Source: Acidobacteriota bacterium (GTDB taxonomy: Bacteria > Acidobacteriota > Terriglobia > Bryobacterales > UBA6623). Taken from it: 35,695 nt of DNA. The DNA is taken from NCBI GenBank assembly GCA_027624045.1, contig JAQBUE010000034.1, forward strand, positions 1 through 35,695. The letters are read 5' to 3'. This document shows, one piece after another, positions 7,042 to 14,903 of the stretch. The notes under the pieces were generated by a model. It saw only the letters and a list, made by a program, of their open reading frames with translations, had not been told where the DNA came from and did not search any database. The position numbers and the translations under genes are program-made. How positions within the stretch are numbered: position 1 is the stretch's first letter; every line of letters begins with the position of its first letter.

Positions 7042-8934
7042 ATGAAACACTTGTTGCGAGTATTCGTTTGTAGCCTACTCCCGGTTGTTTTGAGCGCTCA
7101 AGTTTTGGACAATGGGTCGCTCAGCGGCGACTATCATTTCGTTCAGATCCTCATCAATGAAAATGGGGGCATTTCGACGAACGTTCGCAATCTGGGTGGC
7201 ACGGTGACGTTCGACGGTGCCGGCAGCTTTGCCTTTACCGGCCGGTTGGGCGAAGGCGCCGCCGATCCGACCGCGAGCGCGGGGAACGGCGCCTACCAGG
7301 TCGAGTCAAACGGTTTCGCAACACTGACGAACCCGATCGACGGAACGCTCGAGATCAACGCCCGTCTCGGTGCCGATATGGAGGCGATCATCGGTACGAC
7401 GACCGAAACCGTGAGCGGCTCGTACGATCTATTCATGGCGATCAAGGCGCCGACCGCCGCCGACAACAGTGTGTTGTCCGGCTCCTATACCGGAGGCACT
7501 TTTGCATTCCCGGGAGGGACCGACGCCGCCCTGACGACGGCGCTGCTAAGCCTGGAAGCGGACGGCGCCGGAGCCTTCACCGCGCTGACGGCTCGCGGCC
7601 ACGCCATCAATGCCGGTGAAGTAAATGTAGAACAGGCGAACACCGGTGCAACATACGCGATTGCCGCCGATGGCACGGGAACGGCGGACCTCGCCGTCGG
7701 CACGACGCTTTTCAACGGTGCCCGTGACATCTTCGTCTCCGCGAATGGAAACTTTCTGATCGGCCACTCGACCGAAACCGGCGGAAGAGAAATGTTCGTG
7801 GCGGTCCGCAACCTGAGCGATTCAGCCGACGATAGTGATTGGTCGGGCAATTACTGGTTCGCCGAGGTCATTCTGGATCCTGATTTCGGCAACTTCACGT
7901 CAGCCACCGGCGGTCTCGCCACGCTCGGAACAGGCTTCGCGACGATCTCTGAGCGTCTGTCGGGGAATCGCTTCGTAAGCGACTTCAGCGCCGTTAACAG
8001 CTACGAGATCAACGCAAACAGCCAAGGCCAGCTCGCGGCAACTCTTGAGGCTGATGCCATCAACATGGGTTTGGGAGCGCCCAGCAGCGCGAAGGGAGCG
8101 GCTGGCGTCGCGCAAGCGGCGGTTGGCGCCCAGATCAACGCGCTGACTACAACAAGCTTCTTCCATGGCCTGTTTATCGCGATCCGCATGCCCGACTTGA
8201 GCGGAGAGGGAGTTTTCCTGAACCCGCTTGGCGTGGTCAACGGAGCTTCCTTCGCGCCACCGACGTATCCCATCGCCGCTGGCACACTGATCGCTTTGGT
8301 TGGAACCGGCTTGTCGGCGACCACAACGGGGGCGACGGTCACACCACTGCCGACAAACTTGGGTAACGTCTCAGTCGCGATCAACGGCGTTCCCGCGCCA
8401 CTTTTCTTCGTCGCACCCGGCCAGATCCGGGCCCAAGTGCCGTTCGCCACCATGGGGACCACGGCCACGATCGTCGTCACCAACAACGGCGTTGCTTCGA
8501 ACAGCGTTCAAGTTCCCTTGGCGGCGACCAGCCCGGGTATTTTTTCGTTTTCCGCCAATGGGCTCGGAGCGGGCATCATCGTCGACTCCTTCACGTTCGA
8601 GCCGATTTCGCCCGACAACCCGGCGGCCGAAGGTGATTTCGTAAGCATCTTCGTGACAGGTTTGGGAGCGGTCGAACCGGCCATAGCCGACGGATTCCCC
8701 GCGCCCGGCGCCGAGCCGCTGGCGCGCGCCACCGACCCGGGAATCGAGGTGCTCTTCGGGTTCAACGGCACGCCGGGAACGATTGTCTATGTGGGCGGCG
8801 CCCCTAACTTCGTCAGCCTCTATCAAATCAACGTGCAAGTGCCGGCTCTGGACATCGTCGGCGCTAACGTGCCGCTGGCGATCGTTACCAGCAACGGATG
8901 GTCGGACTTCGTAACACTGGCAATTGAGTTCTAA
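7042..8934 (+). CDS. Secreted beta-rich protein with C-terminal TIGR03437 (Solibacter-type) domain
   Basis: A 630-residue protein. Residues 1-19 are a signal peptide (MKHLLRVFVCSLLPVVLSA-Q). The body has about three repeated blocks that each open with a Ser-Gly-x-Tyr motif: LSGDYHFVQ near 28, LSGSYTGG near 150 and WSGNYWFAE near 270. Each is followed by GxGxF and TLT/ATL beta strands; this pattern is common in Bryobacterales exported proteins. Residues ~398-630 are a TIGR03437 domain: VVNGASFAPPTYPIAAGTL, then FFVAPGQIRAQVPF, then DFVSIFVTGLGAV and YQINVQVP. The domain's function is unknown, but its taxonomic spread is narrow and it serves here as the main lineage marker. The gene stands alone and diverges from the DUF1549/DUF1553 operon. 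A CTCTC-GAT-GAGAG stem at 8953-8965 lacks a T-run and is not a convincing terminator. Confidence 0.92.
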   Translation: MKHLLRVFVCSLLPVVLSAQVLDNGSLSGDYHFVQILINENGGISTNVRNLGGTVTFDGAGSFAFTGRLGEGAADPTASAGNGAYQVESNGFATLTNPIDGTLEINARLGADMEAIIGTTTETVSGSYDLFMAIKAPTAADNSVLSGSYTGGTFAFPGGTDAALTTALLSLEADGAGAFTALTARGHAINAGEVNVEQANTGATYAIAADGTGTADLAVGTTLFNGARDIFVSANGNFLIGHSTETGGREMFVAVRNLSDSADDSDWSGNYWFAEVILDPDFGNFTSATGGLATLGTGFATISERLSGNRFVSDFSAVNSYEINANSQGQLAATLEADAINMGLGAPSSAKGAAGVAQAAVGAQINALTTTSFFHGLFIAIRMPDLSGEGVFLNPLGVVNGASFAPPTYPIAAGTLIALVGTGLSATTTGATVTPLPTNLGNVSVAINGVPAPLFFVAPGQIRAQVPFATMGTTATIVVTNNGVASNSVQVPLAATSPGIFSFSANGLGAGIIVDSFTFEPISPDNPAAEGDFVSIFVTGLGAVEPAIADGFPAPGAEPLARATDPGIEVLFGFNGTPGTIVYVGGAPNFVSLYQINVQVPALDIVGANVPLAIVTSNGWSDFVTLAIEF

Positions 8935-9046
8935 GCTAGGGCCGCGAGATTACTCTCGATGAGAGCCCCTGCTCCACTCAATCGAGCATTGGCCTATACT
9001 TGGCTAGAATCAGGCTGAACGACCGATTCAGGTCGACGGCCATGAG

Positions 9047-9886
9047 TTGCCCATCGTGAGACGAGTCCTTTCCACCTATCTTTTCGTCGATCAACGGATG
9101 ACGGTCGCGCTCCTGGACCGCATCCTCAAGAGCGGTATCGATGAAGTCGAGTTCTTCTGCGCGCGGCAGCATCTTGACTATCACAACCAGAGTCAGATTG
9201 ATGAGTTGCGGTATTGGTTCCGTGATTCGGATCTGAAGCTGCACTCCATTCACTCACCGCTTTTCAGCGACGATTCATGGGGCCGCAGCGGTCCGAAGTC
9301 GGTCGTATCGCTCACGGAAAAATCGAAGGCGAGGCGGATCGAGGTAACCGACGAGATCAAACGCGCGATCGAGATCGCCGACTCCATCCCGTTTCGTTAT
9401 CTGGTGCAGCATATCGGCATGAACGAAGAGGACTACGACGAGGGGCAAGTCGAAGCGGCGTTCAACAGTCTTGATGAGATCATCGTTTTCGGGAAGCAGC
9501 TGGGTGTCGAAGTCCTGGTGGAGAACATTCCCAACGTTTATTCATCGGCCCAGCGCCTTCGCACCTTCGTGGAGTCAACCCATCTGCCGCTGTCTTTTTG
9601 CTTCGACACAGGGCACGCCCAGCTCAACGGCGACCCCGAGCAGGAATTCGAATTGATGAAAGACCGCATCCGGTCGACTCACGTTCACGACAACGATGGT
9701 GAAGACGACGCCCATCTCTTCCCGCTTCTGACCGAGCGGGGTTCAATCGATTGGAAACCGATGATGGATCGGTTGCGCTCACTACCCGAGGACGTTCCCC
9801 TCGTCATGGAGTTGCGCGAGGATGAGGAGATGGAGAACGCCTTAGTTGAAACCCGCCGCTCGCTGGACCTGCTGGAGGAGTTGTAA
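9047..9886 (+). CDS. Sugar phosphate isomerase/epimerase-like TIM barrel (AP-endonuclease family 2)
   Basis: About 279 residues. The pattern fits the xylose-isomerase-like TIM barrel superfamily: DEVEFFC early, LHSIHSPLF near residue 65, YLVQHIGMNEEDYDE, VLVENIPNV, LSFCFDTGHAQLNGD, STHVHDNDGEDDAHL and a final VMELRE strand. Glu in VEN, Asp and His in DTGHA, His in HVHDN and the last Glu are placed as metal ligands usually are in this family, so a divalent-metal isomerase or epimerase is likely. The substrate cannot be told. The start is a TTG at 9047; an in-frame GTG at 9056 is an alternative, and neither has a strong ribosome site. Its TAA is immediately followed by the ATG of asnS, so the two are translated together. 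Confidence 0.87.
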   Translation: MPIVRRVLSTYLFVDQRMTVALLDRILKSGIDEVEFFCARQHLDYHNQSQIDELRYWFRDSDLKLHSIHSPLFSDDSWGRSGPKSVVSLTEKSKARRIEVTDEIKRAIEIADSIPFRYLVQHIGMNEEDYDEGQVEAAFNSLDEIIVFGKQLGVEVLVENIPNVYSSAQRLRTFVESTHLPLSFCFDTGHAQLNGDPEQEFELMKDRIRSTHVHDNDGEDDAHLFPLLTERGSIDWKPMMDRLRSLPEDVPLVMELREDEEMENALVETRRSLDLLEEL

Positions 9887-11203
9887 ATGGCGGACGCGCC
9901 TCCGCTGATCACGATAGAAAAAGCCTCCGAGTTTGACGGTCAGGTGGTGAGGCTGCGGGGCTGGCTTCACAACCTGCGCCGCTCGGGTAAGATCGCCTTC
10001 CCGATGTTTCGCGACGGCAGCGGATTCATGCAGGGCGTCGTCGTCAAGGCAGCCGTGGGAGAGGAGCTATTCGACCTCTGCCGGCATCTGACGCATGAGT
10101 CATCGCTCGAAGTGACGGGCCTGCTTCGCAAAGAAGAACGGGCGCCCGGCGGTTACGAGATGGAAGTGCAAGGCCTGCGGGTCTATCAGCAGGTCTCGGC
10201 GGATGATCCGTTTCCGATCACGCCCAAGGAACACGGTGTTGATTTCCTGATGGACCACCGGCATCTGTGGCTTCGCAGCCGCCGCCAGCACGCCATCCTG
10301 CGGATTCGCCATGAAGTCATCCGGTCGATTCGCGACTACTTCGACGACAACGGATTCACGCTGGTCGATACGCCGATTCTCACGCCCGCCGCTTGCGAGG
10401 GAACGACGACGCTGTTCGAGGTTCCGTACTTCGATTACGGCAGCGCCTACCTGGCCCAATCGGGGCAGCTCTACAGTGAAGCCACGGCCGCCGCGCTCGG
10501 CAAGACGTATTGCTTCGGACCTACATTTCGGGCTGAAAAATCAAAGACCCGGCGCCATCTGACTGAGTTTTGGATGGCCGAGCCCGAGATAACCTACGCC
10601 GGGATTGATGACGTCATGGATCTGGCGGAAGACTTCCTTGAATACGTCGTGCAGCGAGTTATCAAAAACAAGGCGGAGGAGCTGAAGACCATCGAGCGCG
10701 ACACCTCGAAGCTCGAAAGCGTCAAGAAACCATTCCCGCGTATCAGCTACGACGAGGCGGTCGAGCGCCTGCGCGCGAAAGACATTGCGTTTGAATGGGG
10801 CGGCGATTTCGGCGGACACGACGAAACGGTTCTCAGCGAAGACTTCGACCGGCCTGTGATCGTGCATCGTTTCCCGATGGCCATCAAGGCGTTCTACATG
10901 CAGCCCGACGCGGACCGCCCGGAACTCGCGCTGGGCATGGATGTGCTCGCTCCCGAAGGATACGGGGAAATCATCGGCGGCGGACAGCGCATCCACGACT
11001 ACGATTTATTGGTTAAGAAACTGGAAGAACACAAACTGCCGCGGGAGCCGTTCGAGTGGTATCTCGATCTGCGCAAATACGGCACGGTACCCCATGGAGG
11101 ATTCGGCCTCGGCGTCGAACGCTGTGTCGCCTGGATCTGCGGCCTCGAACACGTCCGCGAAACCATCGCCTTCCCGCGTATGCTCTATCGCATGTACCCC
11201 TAG
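9887..11203 (+). CDS. asnS: Asparaginyl-tRNA synthetase
   Basis: A 438-residue class II aminoacyl-tRNA synthetase, close to the usual ~430. An N-terminal OB-fold anticodon-binding domain spans ~20-105 ([19 protein letters not shown]). Class II motif 1 lies around ~137-163. Motif 2 begins at ~214 with [17 protein letters not shown], which is the AsnRS rather than the AspRS form and resembles Bacillus AsnS. Motif 3 lies near ~406-432 ([19 protein letters not shown] then ETIAFPR), with the ATP-binding Arg. It charges tRNA-Asn with asparagine in the cytoplasm. The start ATG abuts the preceding gene's stop (TAAATG). The next gene is D-Ala-D-Ala ligase, 18 bases on. Confidence 0.97.
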   Translation: MADAPPLITIEKASEFDGQVVRLRGWLHNLRRSGKIAFPMFRDGSGFMQGVVVKAAVGEELFDLCRHLTHESSLEVTGLLRKEERAPGGYEMEVQGLRVYQQVSADDPFPITPKEHGVDFLMDHRHLWLRSRRQHAILRIRHEVIRSIRDYFDDNGFTLVDTPILTPAACEGTTTLFEVPYFDYGSAYLAQSGQLYSEATAAALGKTYCFGPTFRAEKSKTRRHLTEFWMAEPEITYAGIDDVMDLAEDFLEYVVQRVIKNKAEELKTIERDTSKLESVKKPFPRISYDEAVERLRAKDIAFEWGGDFGGHDETVLSEDFDRPVIVHRFPMAIKAFYMQPDADRPELALGMDVLAPEGYGEIIGGGQRIHDYDLLVKKLEEHKLPREPFEWYLDLRKYGTVPHGGFGLGVERCVAWICGLEHVRETIAFPRMLYRMYP

Positions 11204-11221
11204 ATAAGAAGCAAAAAGAAA

Positions 11222-12277
11222 GTGGCAAAGACTCGCATCGCAGTTCTCTTCGGCGGTCGTTCCGGCGAACACGACGTATCGATCCGTTCGGCGGCGTCGG
11301 TGATCCAGACGCTCGACCGGGCGAAGTACGATGTGGTTCCGCTAGCGATCACGCTGGAGGGGCGTTGGTGGCCGCCCGCTGAATCGGCCGCGTTGCTGCC
11401 AGCTGATGCTAACGTTTCGCTCTCAACGGAAAGCGCGATCGTTTTGTCGCGGGAACCCGGCGCCACGGCGGGTATTGATGTTGTCTTCCCCGTGCTACAT
11501 GGCACATTCGGCGAGGACGGCACGGTCCAAGGATTGCTCGAACTCGCCGACGTGGCCTACGTGGGGGCCGGCGTGCTGGCATCCGCCACCGGCATGGACA
11601 AAGACATCATGAAACGTCTGTTCCGGGAGCGCGGCCTGGCGACAGTCGAGCATATGACGGTCCTGCGTCACCACCGGGCGGCGGCGATCCCGGAACTCGA
11701 ACGGCGCTTCGGCTATCCAATGTTCGTCAAACCGGCGAACTTGGGGTCGTCGGTGGGCATATCGAAGGCTTCCGATCAACGGGCGCTCCGCGAGGCCCTT
11801 GATTTCGCCGCGGAGTTCGACCGCAAGCTCATCGTCGAGCCTGCTATTCGTGGACGCGAAATCGAGTGCTCCGTGCTCGGAAACGATGATCCGCGAGCGT
11901 CAGTGCCAGGTGAGATCAAACCCGGCGCCGACTTCTATAGCTACGAAGCCAAGTACCTTGATGACACGTCGGAACTGCGCATCCCGGCGCCGCTCAGCGA
12001 GCAGCAGACCAAGGAAGTACAACGCGTGGCGGTTGGAGCTTTCCAGGCGATCGACTGTTCGGGCCTGGCGCGGGTCGACTTCTTCCTCGAAGACGAAACA
12101 GGACGAATCCTGTTGAACGAGATCAACACGATGCCAGGCTTCACTTCGATCAGCATGTATCCGAAACTGTGGGAGGCCAGCGGGCTCAGCTACTCGGATC
12201 TGATCGACCGCCTGATTGAACTCGCTCAGGAGCGTTACGCGGAGAAGACCAGTACGAAATTTTCACGGGACAGCTAG
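11222..12277 (+). CDS. ddl: D-alanine--D-alanine ligase
   Basis: A 351-residue ATP-grasp enzyme that joins two D-alanines for peptidoglycan precursors. The N-terminal substrate domain has [17 protein letters not shown] at ~8-24. [20 protein letters not shown] is the classic HG..GEDG..QG motif. The ATP-grasp core has [19 protein letters not shown], then [18 protein letters not shown]. The end has [20 protein letters not shown] and [19 protein letters not shown], with the Mg-binding Asp/Glu/Asn residues. The start is a GTG at 11222; the preceding A-rich stretch has no good Shine-Dalgarno site, and coupling to asnS 18 bases upstream may supply initiation. It lies in the plus-strand run TIM barrel-asnS-ddl-sulfatase. 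Confidence 0.96.
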   Translation: MAKTRIAVLFGGRSGEHDVSIRSAASVIQTLDRAKYDVVPLAITLEGRWWPPAESAALLPADANVSLSTESAIVLSREPGATAGIDVVFPVLHGTFGEDGTVQGLLELADVAYVGAGVLASATGMDKDIMKRLFRERGLATVEHMTVLRHHRAAAIPELERRFGYPMFVKPANLGSSVGISKASDQRALREALDFAAEFDRKLIVEPAIRGREIECSVLGNDDPRASVPGEIKPGADFYSYEAKYLDDTSELRIPAPLSEQQTKEVQRVAVGAFQAIDCSGLARVDFFLEDETGRILLNEINTMPGFTSISMYPKLWEASGLSYSDLIDRLIELAQERYAEKTSTKFSRDS

Positions 12278-12296
12278 TCCAGCGACGTGGAGGGCT

Positions 12297-12301
12297 AGGA
12301 G
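12297..12301 (+). promoter_or_regulatory. Ribosome binding site AGGAG
   Basis: AGGAG lies seven bases before the ATG at 12309. It decides that start over an in-frame extension from 12216 that would run into the end of ddl. Confidence 0.8.
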
Positions 12302-12308
12302 CAAGCTC

Positions 12309-13637
12309 ATGACTGCACGCTGTTTACTCATCCTCAGCGCCCTTTGGTTGGTTGTATCGAGTTTACCCGCGGCCGGCCAGCCTCCCAACGTCATCCTAAT
12401 GTTCTCTGACGATCAGGGAACACTCGACATGGCGAAGCTCGGCGCGCGGGATCTGTATACACGTAACCTCGACAAGCTGGCCGACCGCGGCATCCTCTTC
12501 ACGCAGTTCTACGCGGCGGCGCCGGTTTGCTCTCCATCGCGCGCCGCGCTGTTGACGGGCCGCTACCCGCGGCGCGCCGGCGTTCCGGGCAATGTCGGGC
12601 TGACGGCCCAAGGGCTGCCGCCTGAGCAGGTTACGATCGCCGAGATGCTCAAGCAGGCGCGCTATCGAACTTCCATCGTCGGCAAGTGGCACTTAGGGCA
12701 CGTCAACGGGAGGGGGCCGCTCGATCAGGGCTTCGATTCCTTTTTCGGACACAAAGTCGGCTGCATCGACAACTACTCGCACTTCTTCTACTGGTCCGGC
12801 CCCAACAAACACGACCTGTGGAAGGGCGAGAAAGAGCACTGGGAAGACGGCGCTTACTTTCCCGATCTGATGATGCGCGAGGCGCGGCGTTTCCTCGAAG
12901 AGAACAAAGACGGGCCATTCTTCCTGTACCTGCCCTTCAACATTCCGCACTACCCGCTCCAGGGTCTGGAGAAATGGCGGAACATGTACTCCTACTATCC
13001 CTCGCCGCGCCGTGAGTATGCGGCGCTCGTATCCACTTTGGATGAGAAGGTCGGCGAGGTGGTCGCAATGGTGGACGAACTGGGCCTCCGCGAGAACACG
13101 CTAATCATCTTTATGTCCGATCACGGACACTCGACCGAAGAGCGAACGATGTTCGGAGGCGGTTATGCCGGGCCTTACCGCGGCGCGAAATTCAGTCTGT
13201 TCGAGGCGGGCATCCGTGTGCCGGCGATTGTCAGCATGCCGGGGACCCTGCCGGAAGGCCAGGTCCGCGGGCAGCTCGCCACCGGCGTGGACTGGCTTCC
13301 GACCATCGCGGCGATCACAGGTGCCCCCCTTCCCGGCCGAGCCATCGACGGCAAGAGTCTGCTGCCCATCATCAGGTCAGCCGACGCCGAATCCCCTCAT
13401 GAGGTTTTCCACTGGCAGACTGGCGAGCAATGGGCCGTCCGCGAAGGCGACTGGAAGCTGATCGTAAATCCGCGGGATACGAACCGCGAGGTCTTAGTGG
13501 GCGACGATGCGACGTTCCTCTCGAATCTCAACAAGGACATTTCCGAGCGAACGAACTTCGCTTCGCGGCATCCCGACGTCGCGCAACGCCTCACTCGCTT
13601 GCACGACGAGTGGCTGAGCGCGGCCGGAACTGACTGA
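12309..13637 (+). CDS. Secreted sulfatase (type I, formylglycine-dependent)
   Basis: A 442-residue exported sulfatase. Residues 1-23 are a signal peptide (LLILSALWLVVSSLPAAG). NVILMFSDDQG gives the two N-terminal metal-binding Asp residues (34-35). C74-S-P-S-R78 inside PVCSPSRAALLTGRYPRRAG is the CxPSR signature whose Cys is converted to formylglycine. VGKWHLGH, FIMFSDHGHSTE-type SDHG and YRGAKFSLFEAGIRVPAI are further family motifs. It hydrolyses sulfate esters, probably from polysaccharide or glycan in the periplasm; the substrate is not determinable. It follows ddl by 31 bases with its own strong ribosome site, so it may be co-transcribed although it is functionally unrelated. No formylglycine-generating enzyme gene is in the window. 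Confidence 0.95.
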   Translation: MTARCLLILSALWLVVSSLPAAGQPPNVILMFSDDQGTLDMAKLGARDLYTRNLDKLADRGILFTQFYAAAPVCSPSRAALLTGRYPRRAGVPGNVGLTAQGLPPEQVTIAEMLKQARYRTSIVGKWHLGHVNGRGPLDQGFDSFFGHKVGCIDNYSHFFYWSGPNKHDLWKGEKEHWEDGAYFPDLMMREARRFLEENKDGPFFLYLPFNIPHYPLQGLEKWRNMYSYYPSPRREYAALVSTLDEKVGEVVAMVDELGLRENTLIIFMSDHGHSTEERTMFGGGYAGPYRGAKFSLFEAGIRVPAIVSMPGTLPEGQVRGQLATGVDWLPTIAAITGAPLPGRAIDGKSLLPIIRSADAESPHEVFHWQTGEQWAVREGDWKLIVNPRDTNREVLVGDDATFLSNLNKDISERTNFASRHPDVAQRLTRLHDEWLSAAGTD

Positions 13638-13652
13638 GGGCAGGAACTCGCC

Positions 13653-14324
13653 TCAACCAGCCGCGGCGCGCGGTGCTGCTTCGGGACTGAGTAGTGCCAG
13701 AGCGTCCAGCACATCGTCAGGCTCCATGCGACGCGTGAAATCAGCGCTCACGTGGCGTGTCTGGATGATGCCCTGCCGGTCGATGATAAACGTCCCCGGG
13801 ACAGGAAGATTCCAGCTTCCGTCAGCGTTCTGTTTCCCTAAGTCGAGAGCCAAAACGCCCAAATAGATATCCTTGACCTTTTCCGGCAGCGCGAACTGCA
13901 CTCGATAGGCGCGCATGACGCTCTGTTCGAGATCGGTCAGCACATCGAATTCGAGAGCGGCCTTTTCCTGAAGCGATAAAGTGTGCGTAAGCGATTGCGG
14001 CGTAACCGTAACCAGTGACGCGCCAGCCTTATGGATATCGGGCAGGGCGCGCTGCAAGGCCCGGATTTGGAGGCTGCAGACAGGGCACCAGTCGCCCCGG
14101 AAGAAGCTAAGCACGACCGGACCTTGCGCCAGCTTATCGCGCAGAGCGACCGGCTGGTTGTGGGGGTTGGGAAGGGTGAAGTCGGGCGCCGAATCGCCAA
14201 CAGCCAGGCCGGGCGCAACGCGATTCCGTTCCACTTGCTCCATCGCCTCGACGATGGTTCGGTTGACTGACTCAGGGATGGCGAGACCGGCAAGCACTTG
14301 GCGGATTTCTTCGTTGAGGTTCAT
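13653..14324 (-). CDS. Peroxiredoxin-like (AhpC/TSA family) protein
   Basis: A 223-residue thioredoxin-fold protein. After an N-terminal helical stretch comes GDSAPDFTLPNPHNQPVAL at ~43-61, then VVLSFFRGDWCPVCSLQIRALQ with C80 and C83. This RGxWCPxC pattern is that of the peroxiredoxin-like subfamily, not classical AhpC (TFVCPTE). GTFIIDRQGIIQTRHVSADFTRRMEPDDVLDAL completes the fold. It probably reduces peroxides or disulfides; there is no signal peptide, so it should be cytoplasmic. It stands alone, convergent with the sulfatase and divergent from the small lipoprotein. No Shine-Dalgarno sequence precedes the ATG, and TATAGT (minus strand, 14346-14341) is so close that a leaderless transcript is possible. 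Confidence 0.9.
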   Translation of the reverse strand: MNLNEEIRQVLAGLAIPESVNRTIVEAMEQVERNRVAPGLAVGDSAPDFTLPNPHNQPVALRDKLAQGPVVLSFFRGDWCPVCSLQIRALQRALPDIHKAGASLVTVTPQSLTHTLSLQEKAALEFDVLTDLEQSVMRAYRVQFALPEKVKDIYLGVLALDLGKQNADGSWNLPVPGTFIIDRQGIIQTRHVSADFTRRMEPDDVLDALALLSPEAAPRAAAG

Positions 14325-14458
14325 GGCAGCGGCTACGCTTACTATAGCGACTGGCTTGAAACACCTGAAGGCGGCTTTTTGGGATGTGCCGGGACGCGAA
14401 TCCCCATCTGCCGCCCGCGCTCTGTCATAATACGCGGGTTGGGTCGCACCCGATGAAA

Positions 14459-14464
14459 AAGGAG
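14459..14464 (+). promoter_or_regulatory. Ribosome binding site AAGGAG
   Basis: AAGGAG lies six bases before the GTG at 14471. It favours that start over the in-frame ATG at 14453, which lies upstream of the ribosome site itself. Confidence 0.7.
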
Positions 14465-14470
14465 CCTGCT

Positions 14471-14887
14471 GTGATTCTGAAGTGGAAGTACGCGGCGATT
14501 CCGCTGCTCGTAGCTGTTATGTTTGCCTGTTCGGGTGACTCCGGTGGCCCGCGCCGCTTTGATGGCCCTGGACCGGTGGTGCTCAACGTTGACATCACAG
14601 CGGCCTCGGGGCAAGGTGCGGCTCTAGAAAAGACGTTTCATGAAGTCTTCTATCCGGCCATCAGCAGTCAGGCCGGATTCAAGTTCGCCCACCTGTTCAA
14701 AAAACAAGGCGGCGACAGCGGCTACGTGCTCACCCTCGCCTTCGAAAGTGAAGACTTAAGGGTGCTTTGGGTGGCGAAGGATCTGCATCAGGAAGCTTGG
14801 GGGAAGATGGTCGAGCACTTCAGCGGCGGCGAGCCGGGCTCGATCGAAGCCCTCGGCATTGTTGATGCGCCGATGAGTGCTGAATAG
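14471..14887 (+). CDS. Small lipoprotein with possible dimeric alpha/beta-barrel (ABM-like) fold
   Basis: From the GTG at 14471 it has 138 residues. The start MILKWKYAAIPLLVAVMFAC is a lipoprotein signal ending in Cys20, with S at +2, suggesting outer-membrane or periplasmic anchoring. The mature part (VVLNVDITAASGQGAALEK, then FHEVFYPAISSQAGFKFAHL, then GYVLTLAFESEDLRVLWVA) has the strand-helix-strand-strand-helix order of antibiotic-biosynthesis-monooxygenase-like dimeric ferredoxin-fold proteins. Those are usually small cytoplasmic enzymes or haem-binding proteins, so a lipidated version is unusual. I do not recognise a specific family. The gene is single, divergent from the peroxiredoxin and convergent with the beta-propeller gene. 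Confidence 0.78.
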   Translation: MILKWKYAAIPLLVAVMFACSGDSGGPRRFDGPGPVVLNVDITAASGQGAALEKTFHEVFYPAISSQAGFKFAHLFKKQGGDSGYVLTLAFESEDLRVLWVAKDLHQEAWGKMVEHFSGGEPGSIEALGIVDAPMSAE

Positions 14888-14903
14888 CGGGGGTCGCCCC
14901 AAG

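Noticed and set aside
8953..8965. CTCTC-GAT-GAGAG stem after the TIGR03437 gene as terminator
   Set aside because: The stem is only five base pairs and no T-run follows.
14341..14346. TATAGT as a peroxiredoxin promoter
   Set aside because: It is only ~17 bases from the start codon with no -35, so it is mentioned in the gene entry but not called as a promoter.
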